Shown here: piece after piece, positions 34,677 through 43,398 of the stretch
How positions within the stretch are numbered: the first letter of the stretch is position 1
Layout: each line of letters starts with the position of its first letter
Assembly (NCBI GenBank): GCA_964230805.1
Contig: CAXRIA010000016.1
Location: 32,121 to 96,120, forward strand
Length of the DNA: 64,000 bases
Reading direction: 5' to 3'
From: Flavicella sp964230805
GTDB lineage: Bacteria > Bacteroidota > Bacteroidia > Flavobacteriales > Flavobacteriaceae
Program-made: the position numbers and the translations under genes
Notes under the pieces: generated by a model
The model's database searches: none
The model's input: the letters and a program-made list of their open reading frames with translations, nothing else
What the model was told of the DNA's origin: nothing

Positions 34677-35258
34677 TTACTCTGCAGCTTTCTCTTCGGG
34701 AGCTTCCTCTGCAGCAGCTTCGCTAGTTTCCTCTGCAGCAGCCTCTGCAGCTTTTTCTTCTGCTGCGGCAGCTTCAGCAGCCTCAGCTTCCGCTTTCAAA
34801 GCGTCTTCAGCAGCCTGTGCATCGTCAATTCTTTTTTGGTTGATGGCTTGCTCAGCAGCCAAAGCTTTCGCTTTTTCTTCTGCTTGAGCCGCAGACAAAC
34901 CGTCTTTTTTGGCTTGTATTCTCGCTTCTTTTTCAGTGGCCCAGGCATTGAACTTTTCCTCCGCTTGTTCAGCAGTAATGGCTCCTTTGCGAACACCGAT
35001 TTCTAGATGATTTTTCAACAAAGCGCCTTTGTACGACAAAATGTTTTTTGCAGTATCTGTGGGTTGTGCTCCGTTTTGTAACCATTTTACGGTTTCGTCC
35101 AAATTCAACTCAATGGTCGCCGGATTTGTGTTGGGGTTGTAGGTTCCTAATTTTTCTAAGAATTTACCATCTCTTTTCGAACGTGCGTCTGCAGCGACAA
35201 TCGCATAAAATGGTTTTCCTTTCTTCCCGTTTCTTTGTAATCTAATTTTTACTGGCAT
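34677..35258 (-). CDS. rpsP: 30S ribosomal protein S16 with long acidic Ala/Glu tail
   Basis: A 193-residue protein. Residues 1-85 are the normal S16 (MPVKIRLQRNGKKGKPFYAI, FLEKLGTYNPNT). Beyond that is an about 105-residue extension: a helical, charged part with Lys/Arg, then a low-complexity Ala/Glu-rich end with many EAAAEE-like units. The extended S16 is seen in other Flavobacteriia as far as I recall, though tail length varies. It is the first gene of rpsP-rimM-trmN6, with a minus-strand TACTTTTG promoter element at 35302-35309. Confidence 0.95.
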   Translation of the reverse strand: MPVKIRLQRNGKKGKPFYAIVAADARSKRDGKFLEKLGTYNPNTNPATIELNLDETVKWLQNGAQPTDTAKNILSYKGALLKNHLEIGVRKGAITAEQAEEKFNAWATEKEARIQAKKDGLSAAQAEEKAKALAAEQAINQKRIDDAQAAEDALKAEAEAAEAAAAEEKAAEAAAEETSEAAAEEAPEEKAAE

Positions 35259-35301
35259 AATTTAATTTTTAAGGTACTCGACCTTGATTATTAATAGAGC
35301 G

Positions 35302-35309
35302 CAAAAGTA
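35302..35309 (-). promoter_or_regulatory. TAnnTTTG element of rpsP promoter
   Basis: CAAAAGTA on the plus strand reads TACTTTTG on the minus strand, 43 bases before the rpsP ATG. Confidence 0.6.
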
Positions 35310-35498
35310 CATATTTTTTTGTGTAAAAGGGTGAGTTTTGATAAAAAATATTCTTTATTCCTTCAGCAATAGATTTGAGTACAGGGAGGCACTGCATTTA
35401 TTCAAAGCTTTGTGCTGTTGGCACTCGTGTCAAATTTTAGAAAGAGCAATGCCGCAGTAGAAAAAATTTAGTGTCAGAATCATTTAATTGGGAAATTA
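35310..35498. other. Intergenic region between the divergent rpsP and LytTR genes
   Basis: Part of a 338-base gap that holds the two outward promoters (35302-35309 and 35499-35530). The middle shows a loose GC-containing stretch near 35385-35460 but no tRNA, terminator or open frame that I can support. Confidence 0.4.
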
Positions 35499-35530
35499 TT
35501 TGCCCACATACATAAAAAAATGTACATTTG
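35499..35530 (+). promoter_or_regulatory. Promoter of the LytTR regulator gene
   Basis: TTTG at 35499-35502, a 20-base spacer and TACATTTG at 35523-35530. A leader of about 60 bases follows to the ATG at 35597. Confidence 0.7.
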
Positions 35531-35596
35531 TTTACAAATAACTCCCCATACCCTTCTTAAAGAAAAATAAAACGAACCAGTTAAAACATTTGCATT

Positions 35597-36331
35597 ATGG
35601 GGGTAGTGTACAACGCAATGGTGGTGTCTCGAGATGAGGGTTACATCGCCAAAATTTCAGATTACTGTAACAGTCTTTACAGTGATAAAATCAGATTATT
35701 TGTAGAAACAGAACCAGAAAAGATTGAAGCGGAATTGCCTTTCACGGAAATTCTGTTTTTAGATCTCGATGCTCGTAAGATTGATACGCGCTGCATTTGT
35801 CAACTTCTTGAGTTTTACGACAAGTGCGTCGTTTTTACAGGCGATGGCAAAAGTATTGAGTCTTGTTTGGTAAATCATGGTTATGTCTGTGGGTTTTTGG
35901 AAAAAACAGTAAAACTAGAGGCTTTTTTGTTGGCAATAAAACGAGCTTTCGTAGTGTTGGGAGGAATGGAACAAACAGGAGAAGAGGTTGGAGAAATTAA
36001 GAAAAATGATTTCCTTGCCGTGCCGTCTGTTTCTAAAATAGATGTGTTAAAGGTTGACAAACTATTGTATTGTGAAGCAGAAGGAAGGTACACAACGTTT
36101 TATTTGGAAGGCGGAAAGACAATTGTATCGAGTAAAAACTTGGGAGAATACGAAAGACAGTTGCCCGTTAATTCGTTTTTTAGGATTCATCACAAATATC
36201 TGATAAACATGAAAAAGGTGGCAAGTATCAACAAAGAGGGAGGGCGTTATTGTGAAATGTCAGACAAAAAGTTTCTGCCAATTTCTAAAAGAAGGCAAGA
36301 GAAGTTCAATCGATTTCTAAACTTGAAATAG
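35597..36331 (+). CDS. LytTR-type DNA-binding regulator with weak receiver domain
   Basis: A 244-residue protein. Residues 1-115 look like a response-regulator receiver (ILFLDLDARKI with Asp56/Asp58, VVFTGDG, GFLEKTVKLEAFLLAIKRAF), but the acidic pair near the N-terminus is replaced by SRDE and the usual KP pair is KT. Residues about 140-243 are a LytTR DNA-binding domain (YCEAEGRYTTFYLEGGK, FFRIHHKYLINMKKV). No histidine kinase is encoded nearby. It is followed 401 bases later by the OmpA-like gene; control of that gene is possible but unproven. Confidence 0.88.
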   Translation: MGVVYNAMVVSRDEGYIAKISDYCNSLYSDKIRLFVETEPEKIEAELPFTEILFLDLDARKIDTRCICQLLEFYDKCVVFTGDGKSIESCLVNHGYVCGFLEKTVKLEAFLLAIKRAFVVLGGMEQTGEEVGEIKKNDFLAVPSVSKIDVLKVDKLLYCEAEGRYTTFYLEGGKTIVSSKNLGEYERQLPVNSFFRIHHKYLINMKKVASINKEGGRYCEMSDKKFLPISKRRQEKFNRFLNLK

Positions 36332-36655
36332 AGACGGACCTGGTCTTTTGCCTTGTTTAAAATGAACGCCACATTACTTCAAAAGAGTACACCTTCCAAA
36401 TTTGTAAACTTCATGGAAGGAGGTTTGTCAAGATTAATTTGTAATAAATACGAGACTCCGTGATTTGACAGAGTGGTTAATTAGTGCGGCTTCTGATTGT
36501 GAGAATCGGATATTTCAAGGAGTTGCCATTTATTACATGGAAGCTTATTTTGACATTAGATTCTTCTTTCTTTGCTTGAGAGAAGGAATGCTTGCTTTTG
36601 AAGTTTTTCATTGGTAAAAAATTCAAGGAGTGTTTTTCTGATAGTTTTATTTTGT
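36332..36655 (+). other. Intergenic region upstream of ompA-like gene
   Basis: No convincing gene. A 7-bp stem, CCTTCCA/TGGAAGG, lies at 36392-36420. A stretch at 36449-36522 has tRNA-like traits (5-bp ACTCC/GGAGT ends, a CAGAGTGGTTAAT block) but fails as a tRNA. The antisense open frame here resembles no protein that I know. Confidence 0.45.
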
Positions 36656-36697
36656 CTCTCACCACGAATATGCCCTCAGGGTGAGAGGCTTTTTTTA
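36656..36697 (+). terminator. Terminator-like hairpin just upstream of ompA-like gene
   Basis: An 8-bp stem, CTCTCACC (36656-36663) with GGTGAGAG (36680-36687), a 16-base loop and then GC plus seven T residues. It ends about 36 bases before the ATG at 36733, so it may end the LytTR transcript or act as a leader hairpin for the ompA gene. Confidence 0.65.
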
Positions 36698-36732
36698 TAA
36701 GAGTGAGGGAATCAACCAGAAACAAAAAAAGT

Positions 36733-38109
36733 ATGAAAATTTTAAAAATTACGTTAATTGGAGTTTTGAGCTGTCTTTTATGCTCGGAAATGTATGCCCA
36801 AGATGCGGATCATCCGTGGGTGTTAAGTATAGGTCTCAATTCGGTAGATAATAGAATTGCTAAAAGTGTGGGGAGTTCGTTGGAAGATTACTTTGGTCTT
36901 GATGATAATGAAATGTTATTTGGAATCACAAGTTTCTCGGCAAGTAGGTACTTGAATAAGGGGTTTTCTGTAGCTGTCAAAACTTCGATCAATGAGATAG
37001 ATGAAGGGTTTGGATTGCAAGACGATGCTGAAGAAGTTTTCTTTTCAGTGGGTGCTGATGTAAGATATGATGTGAACAAGCTTTTAGGAGACACAGGTTG
37101 GTTTGATCCATTTATTTCTATAGGTGTCAATTTTACGAGCGTAGGAAATGATGATGATTATCGCGTAGGAGCTGGGTACGGTTTTCACGCGTGGTTTAAT
37201 GAAACTATGGGACTGACGTTTGAATCCGGTTACAATCATAATTTTGATGAATCGGCCAATGATTATTTTCAACATTCTTTGGGGCTCTCCTTTCGCTTTG
37301 GTGGAAAAGATGCAGACGGAGATGGGGTTTTAGATCGCAAAGATTTGTGTCCGGACAAAGCTGGGATCCTTGAATTTAATGGTTGTCCTGATTCAGATGG
37401 AGATGGTATTGTGGATGCAGATGATGCCTGTCCAAATACAGCGGGAAGTATTGATATGGAAGGTTGTCCCGATTCAGATGGGGATGGTGTTGTAGATGCA
37501 AACGATGCTTGTCCAAATTCAGTGGGGTCTAAAAGTCATGGTGGTTGTCCGGACAGCGATGGAGATGGCGTACTTGACAAAGATGATTTGTGTATTCGTG
37601 AAGCAGGTCCATTGGATAACCGAGGTTGTCCTTATTCAGATAAGAATTGCCCATATATAGACACTGATGGAGATGGGATTATGGATAAAGATGATGCGTG
37701 TATTGATGAAGCTGGAACGAAGGCAAACAAAGGGTGTCCAGAATTGTTGTCGGATGAATCAAAAGAATTGGGGGATTTTTCAAAAACGGTTAACTTTGAC
37801 TTTGGAACAGCCAAATTACGACCAGAAGCTGCCAAACATTTAAATGGAGTGGTTGCGGTGCTAAATGAGTTTCCTACTGTAAAGTTTAATCTTTTGGGAT
37901 ATGCAGATGATGTAGGATTGGAAGCTTACAATTTGAGACTTTCAAAAAATAGAGCGATTGCAGTAAAGGAATATTTGGTTCAAAAAGGTGTCGACTCAAA
38001 TCGATTGAAAACCAAAGGGCACGGGGAGCAATATCCCATTGCATCCAATCAAACAGCTGAAGGGAGAGAAGCAAATAGAAGAGTAGAGATTGTCATAAAT
38101 AGAGAATAA
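36733..38109 (+). CDS. OmpA-family outer-membrane protein with TSP3 repeats
   Basis: A 458-residue protein from the ATG at 36733; a GTG 30 bases earlier is rejected because the ATG starts a good signal peptide, MKILKITLIGVLSCLLCSEM. Residues about 25-190 form a beta-barrel. Residues about 195-345 hold five thrombospondin type 3-like calcium repeats (DADGDGVLDRKDLCP, DSDGDGIVDADDACP and so on). The last about 110 residues are an OmpA-C peptidoglycan-binding domain (VNFDFGTAKLRPEAAKHLNG, RLKTKGHGEQYP, EANRRVEIVI). It links the outer membrane to the cell wall. A strong terminator follows at 38243-38279. Confidence 0.93.
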   Translation: MKILKITLIGVLSCLLCSEMYAQDADHPWVLSIGLNSVDNRIAKSVGSSLEDYFGLDDNEMLFGITSFSASRYLNKGFSVAVKTSINEIDEGFGLQDDAEEVFFSVGADVRYDVNKLLGDTGWFDPFISIGVNFTSVGNDDDYRVGAGYGFHAWFNETMGLTFESGYNHNFDESANDYFQHSLGLSFRFGGKDADGDGVLDRKDLCPDKAGILEFNGCPDSDGDGIVDADDACPNTAGSIDMEGCPDSDGDGVVDANDACPNSVGSKSHGGCPDSDGDGVLDKDDLCIREAGPLDNRGCPYSDKNCPYIDTDGDGIMDKDDACIDEAGTKANKGCPELLSDESKELGDFSKTVNFDFGTAKLRPEAAKHLNGVVAVLNEFPTVKFNLLGYADDVGLEAYNLRLSKNRAIAVKEYLVQKGVDSNRLKTKGHGEQYPIASNQTAEGREANRRVEIVINRE

Positions 38110-38436
38110 TTTGTCATGATAAAGTGGTGTTTTACAGCGAAAGGCGGAAATTCATAATTCCCTACTTGTAAAGCGAATAGTTTTCAAACACGCTATATTT
38201 TCAGCTCAACCAATGTTGTGTAGAATACATATGAAATGAAGTCACATCCGAATAAAACATTATTCGGATGTGCTTTTTTAAAACATTCATAATTTTCTAC
38301 TTAAAAAAAATGATTTACAAAAGTCTATGGTCTCTCAAAGATTATTTTTTTAAGACAATTTGTCCTGAACCATTCATATGTTACTAAGGTTTTTTTTAAT
38401 CGGAGTTTTTTCAAAATAAAACAGTCAAAAGTTGTT
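38110..38436 (+). other. Intergenic region between ompA-like gene and dnaE
   Basis: Within a 446-base gap. It holds the terminator at 38243-38279 and a pair of near-identical 18-mers (38150-38167 and 38285-38302, 16 of 18 bases the same, ATTCATAATT then CTACTT). No gene or RNA was recognised. Confidence 0.45.
38243..38279 (+). terminator. Rho-independent terminator of ompA-like gene
   Basis: A perfect 12-bp stem, CACATCCGAATA (38243-38254) with TATTCGGATGTG (38261-38272), a 6-base loop and a T run to 38279. Confidence 0.9.
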
Positions 38437-38468
38437 TTTGTCAAGAAGATTTGTGTCTTTTAATTTTG
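38437..38468 (+). promoter_or_regulatory. Promoter of dnaE
   Basis: TTTG at 38437-38440, a 20-base spacer and TAATTTTG at 38461-38468. The expected leader is about 80 bases. Confidence 0.65.
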
Positions 38469-38555
38469 TTTGTAAATTAAGTTGTTCAAAAGAGGAAATT
38501 CATTGAATTTTATTAGTACTTTTAGACTCCTAATGAATAGATCTCAACAGCTTTT

Positions 38556-41500
38556 ATGTACCTAATATTTGATACTGAAACCACTGGATTGCCCAAAAAC
38601 TTCAGGGCTCCAATAAGCGATACAGACAATTGGCCCCGTTGTATCCAGATTGCTTGGCAATTGCATGATGAGTTTGGGAAAATAATCGAACACGACAATT
38701 TTTTAGTACAACCTGAAGGATTCAATATTCCTTTTGATGCCGAACGAATTCATGGAATTTCGACGAGTTTGGCTCAAGAGAAAGGGATTTCTTTGGAATT
38801 GGTTTTGCATAAGTTTGCCAAAGTTCTCCAAAAAACAAAATTTATTGTGGGGCAAAATATTGGCTTCGATGTCAATATTATGGGCTGTGAATTTTTCAGA
38901 AAGGGAATTGAAACCAATTTAACGAATCTCCCTGTATTGGATACCTGTACGGAAGTAACCGCTCAGTTGTGTCAAATTCCTGGAGGAAGAGGAGGGAAGT
39001 TTAAGTTGCCAACCCTTACGGAATTGCACGAATATTTATTTGGAGACGCATTTGGTGAAGCCCATAATGCTACAGCAGATGTAGAAGCAACGGCACGTTG
39101 TTTTTTTGAATTGGTGCGTAAGCAAATTTACACGGCAGAAGAACTTCAAGCCGAAGCCAATTATCTGGAAATTTTCAACAAGGCGAATCCAACATCTATT
39201 GAGGTGATTGGTTTGACGCATTTGAATTTGAAAAAAGAGAGTGAGAAAATTCGCAAACGAGAAGAGGCCAAAGAAATTGTAGAGTCTGTAGATGTCTCTA
39301 AGAATTCGGAAACGTTAAAAGAGGCTTCTTTTGTTCACTTGCACAATCACTCACAATATTCAGTATTACAATCGACCATTCAAATAGGAGGTTTGGTAAA
39401 AGCAGCGGCCCAAGGAAAAATGCCAGGGGTGGCTTTGACAGATACTGGAAATATGATGGCTGCGTTTCACTTTGTGCGCGCAGTGGCGAATCACAACAAA
39501 GCGGCAAAGGCGGCAAATAAAGAGGCCGTTGAAAAAGGAGAGGCACCCACAGAGGTTCTCGTAAAACCCATTGTAGGCTGTGAGTTTTATGTCTGTGAAG
39601 ATCATACAGACAAGACAAGGAAAGACAATGGATATCAAATTGTACTCTTAGCAAAAAATAAAAAAGGGTATCACAATTTGGCAAAGATGTCTTCGATTGC
39701 CTTTGTAGATGGGTTTTATTATGTGCCTAGAATTGACAAAAATGTCATAGCGCAATACAAAGAAGATATCATTGTATTGACAGGAAATACGTATGGAGAG
39801 GTACCCAGTAAGATTTTAAACGTTGGAGAGCGTCAGGCCGAAGAATCTTTACTTTGGTGGAAAGAACAGTTTGGAAATGACTTGTACATTGAATTAATGC
39901 GTCATGGACAAGAGGATGAAAATCAAATCAACAAAGTATTGTTGCAGTTTGCGAAAAAACATTTGATAAAAACAGTAGCAACGAATAATACATTTTATTT
40001 GGATAAAGAAGATGCCAATGCACACGATATTTTATTGTGTGTGAAAGATGGTGAAAAGCAAGCAACTCCCATTGGCCGTGGAAGAGGGTACCGTTATGGG
40101 CTCCCTAATTCAGAATATTACTTTAAATCTTCTGAAGAAATGAAAGAATTGTTTGTGGATATTCCCGAAGCAATTCTCAATATACAAGAAATTGTAGATA
40201 AAATTACCCCATTTGAATTGGCAAGAGATGTGTTGTTGCCTGCCTTTGATATTGGAGAAGAGTTTAAAGACGCCAAAGATTTGGAAGATGGAGGGAAAAG
40301 AGGAGAAAACAATTATTTGCGTCATATTACTTATGTAGGAGCCAAAGAGCGTTATGGAGAGCTTACAGCATCTATTAAAGAACGACTTGATTTTGAATTG
40401 GATGTCATTGCAAAAACTGGGTACCCTGGATATTTTCTAATTGTAGAAGACTTTATTAGAGCCGCGCGAGATATGGGAGTTTCTGTAGGCCCTGGACGTG
40501 GGTCAGCTGCGGGTTCAGTGGTTGCGTATTGCTTGAAGATAACCAATATTGATCCGATAAAATACGATTTGCTATTTGAGCGTTTTCTCAATCCAGAACG
40601 TGTTTCGATGCCCGATATTGATATCGATTTTGACGATGAAGGAAGAGGGAAAGTAATGGATTATGTAATTGAAAAATACGGAGCGAATCAAGTTGCTCAA
40701 ATCATTACTTACGGAACCATGGCTGCAAAATCGTCTATTCGAGATACGGCTCGAGTTTTGGATTTGCCATTGTACGAGGCCGATCGAATTGCCAAGTTGG
40801 TTCCCGGCATGAAACTGAGTAAAATATTTTCTTTGGATGACAAAGAGCTCAAAGAAAAATTGCGTTCTGAAGAAATGGAGTTGGTCAATGAGCTGAAGGA
40901 GATTTCAAGCGGAACAAGTCCGGGAGCCGAGACCATTAACAAAGCGCGTGTTTTGGAGGGTTCGGTTCGAAATACGGGAATTCATGCTTGTGGGGTGATC
41001 ATTACACCTGACGATATTACAAAATTTGTTCCTGTAGCGGTAGCCAAAGATTCCGATATGTATGTCACACAGTTTGACAATTCTGTGGTGGAAAGTGCGG
41101 GTCTTCTGAAAATGGATTTCTTAGGATTGAAAACCTTGACGCTGATCAAACATACGGTTAAAATTGTAAAAGCGCGTCATGGTGTTGAGCTCGATCCAGA
41201 AAATTTTCCATTGGATGACGAAAAAACCTATGAGTTGTTTCAAAAGGGAGAGACTGTTGGGATTTTTCAATACGAGTCTCCAGGAATGCAGAAATACATG
41301 AAAGAATTGAAACCAACGGTTTTTGCAGATTTAATTGCCATGAATGCTTTGTATCGTCCTGGTCCCATTGAGTACATTCCAAGTTTTATTAATAGAAAAC
41401 ACGGCTATGAAGAAATCGAATACGATTTGGATGCCATGGAGGAGTACCTCGAGGAAACATACGGTATTACGGTTTACCAAGAGCAAGTCATGTTGTTGTC

Positions 41501-42938
41501 ACAAAAATTGGCTGATTTTACGAAAGGGGAAGCCGATGTGTTGCGAAAGGCAATGGGAAAAAAGCAAATTGCTGTATTGGCAAAAATGAAGCCTAAATTT
41601 ATCAAGCAGGCCGGTGCAAAAGGGCACCCTGAAGATAAACTTGAAAAAATATGGACCGATTGGGAAGCCTTTGCCTCGTATGCGTTTAACAAATCACATT
41701 CCACATGTTATGCTTGGATCGCCTACCAGACAGCCTATTTAAAAGCGCATTATCCTGCGGAATACATGGCCGCTGTTTTGTCAAATAATATGAATGATAT
41801 CAAACAGGTCGCATTTTTTATGGAAGAGTGCAAACGGGCAGGATTGACCGTTTTGGGACCCGATGTGAACGAATCGTATTTGAAATTTTCTGTAAACGAG
41901 CAAGGCGCTATCCGCTTTGGTATGGGAGCCATCAAAGGAGTTGGAGGAGCCGCGGTGGAAGAAATTATTCGAGAGCGAAAAGAAAAGGGTTGGTTTCGCT
42001 CCATTTTTGATGTGGTGAAAAGGGTCGATTTGCGATTGACGGGTAAAAAAGCCATTGAAGGTTTGATTTTAGCAGGAGGCTTTGACTCTTTTACCAAAAC
42101 ACACCGGGCTCAATATTATATTACCGATGAAAAAGGCACAAATTTCTTGGAAAAAACGTTGAAATTTGGACACAAATACCAAGACAGTCAGAATTCTTCC
42201 CAAGTTTCTTTGTTTGGAGAGGCTTCTGAGGTTACTTTTCCAGAGCCTGAAATTCCGACCTGTGAAAAGTGGGGAACGATGGAGTTGTTGGCAAAGGAAA
42301 AAGAGGTGACGGGAATGTATATCTCTGCACATCCATTAGATGATTTTAAGAATGAATTGAAATTTTGCAATGTAGGTCTTTCTCTATTTAAGGGGGACCT
42401 CAGTAAATATGTGGGTCATAAATTAAGTTTTGGTGTGATTTTGACTTCTGTGGAACATCGAGTGTCAAAAATGGGAAAAGGATGGGCAACGTTTACCGTT
42501 GAAGATTATGGAGACAGTCATGAATTTCGAATTTTTGGAAATGAATACATGCAATTTCGCCATTTTTTAGCGCCAAATTCCTTTTTGTATATCAATGCAG
42601 TTTTACAGCCGGGGTGGACAAACAAAGACACAGGAGTTGTGGGAGAACCGCGTTTAAAGTTTACCAATTTCATGTTATTACACGACGTGTTGGATGAAAA
42701 ATGTGAAAAAATTACGATTCTACTCAACAACGAAGAGGTTACAAAGAAATCCATTGAAAATTTGCACACGATTTTAAAAGAGTACGAAATTGCAGGAAAG
42801 CAAAAATTGTCATTTTCCATCACAGAACGAAAAGAAAAGTTTGAGATTACACTTCCAAGCCGTACCATGAAAATAAATGCTTCTTCAGAATTTTTTAAAC
42901 GAATGGAAGCAGAAAATATCCGGTACAAGATGAATTAG
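38556..42938 (+). CDS. dnaE: DNA polymerase III alpha subunit fused to proofreading exonuclease
   Basis: A 1460-residue protein. Residues 1-200 are a DnaQ-like 3'-5' exonuclease (FDTETTG with Asp6 and Glu8; HNATADVEAT near 168). Residues about 250-500 are the PHP domain (HLHNHSQYSVL). The C-family polymerase core has GPGRGSAAGS and PDIDIDFDD with catalytic Asp687, Asp689 and Asp691. A tail with helix-hairpin-helix and OB fold follows. It is the main replicative polymerase. An N-terminal exonuclease in one chain with DnaE is usual in Bacteroidota but unlike E. coli, where DnaQ is separate. Confidence 0.97.
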   Translation: MYLIFDTETTGLPKNFRAPISDTDNWPRCIQIAWQLHDEFGKIIEHDNFLVQPEGFNIPFDAERIHGISTSLAQEKGISLELVLHKFAKVLQKTKFIVGQNIGFDVNIMGCEFFRKGIETNLTNLPVLDTCTEVTAQLCQIPGGRGGKFKLPTLTELHEYLFGDAFGEAHNATADVEATARCFFELVRKQIYTAEELQAEANYLEIFNKANPTSIEVIGLTHLNLKKESEKIRKREEAKEIVESVDVSKNSETLKEASFVHLHNHSQYSVLQSTIQIGGLVKAAAQGKMPGVALTDTGNMMAAFHFVRAVANHNKAAKAANKEAVEKGEAPTEVLVKPIVGCEFYVCEDHTDKTRKDNGYQIVLLAKNKKGYHNLAKMSSIAFVDGFYYVPRIDKNVIAQYKEDIIVLTGNTYGEVPSKILNVGERQAEESLLWWKEQFGNDLYIELMRHGQEDENQINKVLLQFAKKHLIKTVATNNTFYLDKEDANAHDILLCVKDGEKQATPIGRGRGYRYGLPNSEYYFKSSEEMKELFVDIPEAILNIQEIVDKITPFELARDVLLPAFDIGEEFKDAKDLEDGGKRGENNYLRHITYVGAKERYGELTASIKERLDFELDVIAKTGYPGYFLIVEDFIRAARDMGVSVGPGRGSAAGSVVAYCLKITNIDPIKYDLLFERFLNPERVSMPDIDIDFDDEGRGKVMDYVIEKYGANQVAQIITYGTMAAKSSIRDTARVLDLPLYEADRIAKLVPGMKLSKIFSLDDKELKEKLRSEEMELVNELKEISSGTSPGAETINKARVLEGSVRNTGIHACGVIITPDDITKFVPVAVAKDSDMYVTQFDNSVVESAGLLKMDFLGLKTLTLIKHTVKIVKARHGVELDPENFPLDDEKTYELFQKGETVGIFQYESPGMQKYMKELKPTVFADLIAMNALYRPGPIEYIPSFINRKHGYEEIEYDLDAMEEYLEETYGITVYQEQVMLLSQKLADFTKGEADVLRKAMGKKQIAVLAKMKPKFIKQAGAKGHPEDKLEKIWTDWEAFASYAFNKSHSTCYAWIAYQTAYLKAHYPAEYMAAVLSNNMNDIKQVAFFMEECKRAGLTVLGPDVNESYLKFSVNEQGAIRFGMGAIKGVGGAAVEEIIRERKEKGWFRSIFDVVKRVDLRLTGKKAIEGLILAGGFDSFTKTHRAQYYITDEKGTNFLEKTLKFGHKYQDSQNSSQVSLFGEASEVTFPEPEIPTCEKWGTMELLAKEKEVTGMYISAHPLDDFKNELKFCNVGLSLFKGDLSKYVGHKLSFGVILTSVEHRVSKMGKGWATFTVEDYGDSHEFRIFGNEYMQFRHFLAPNSFLYINAVLQPGWTNKDTGVVGEPRLKFTNFMLLHDVLDEKCEKITILLNNEEVTKKSIENLHTILKEYEIAGKQKLSFSITERKEKFEITLPSRTMKINASSEFFKRMEAENIRYKMN

Positions 42939-43012
42939 CCCTGCAGATTTATGAATTGTTGGATTTTTGCCATTTCTTTGAGAACAATAGTATTAAATTG
43001 TGTTGATAGCAT

Positions 43013-43363
43013 ATGAACATAGAGGAATTACGGGACTATTGTTTGAAAAAAAAACATGTGACGGAAGAATTTCCTTTTGATGAAAAAACGTTGGTTTTTA
43101 AAGTTGCGGGAAAAATATTTGCTTTGATTGGTTTGGAAACATTTCCTTCGGCAGTTAATTTAAAATGCAATCCAGTATATGCGCTTGAACTCAGAGAGGC
43201 CTATCCCTGTGTTCAACCAGGCTATCACATGAATAAAAAACATTGGAATACCATTGTTTATGAAAATTTTTCAGAAAAGTTGTTAAAAAAACTCATCGAT
43301 CATTCGTATGACAAAGTAGTGGAAGGATTTTCGAAAAAAAGGAGGTTGGCGTTGCAATTGTGA
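43013..43363 (+). CDS. MmcQ/YjbR family protein
   Basis: A 116-residue protein. NIEELRDYCLKKKHVTEEFP, VFKVAGKIFALIGLE and PGYHMNKKHWNTIVYE are typical of the YjbR/MmcQ (CyaY-like fold) family, sometimes called DNA-binding. The biochemical role is unknown. It lies 74 bases after dnaE on the same strand, probably with shared transcription. Confidence 0.88.
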   Translation: MNIEELRDYCLKKKHVTEEFPFDEKTLVFKVAGKIFALIGLETFPSAVNLKCNPVYALELREAYPCVQPGYHMNKKHWNTIVYENFSEKLLKKLIDHSYDKVVEGFSKKRRLALQL

Positions 43364-43398
43364 TGCGTTGCTTTAATTTTTAAGGAGTAAAGAGAATA

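Noticed and set aside
36449..36522. tRNA-like stretch with ACTCC/GGAGT ends, a CAGAGTGGTTAAT block and a TTGTGA anticodon-like loop
   Set aside because: No proper D stem, no U33 in the best anticodon loop and no T arm with TTCnANTC. At most a decayed remnant or chance likeness.
36477..36725. Minus-strand open frame of about 82 codons in the ompA upstream region
   Set aside because: It has no family pattern and crosses the terminator-like hairpin and the start region of the plus-strand gene. No promoter was seen for it.
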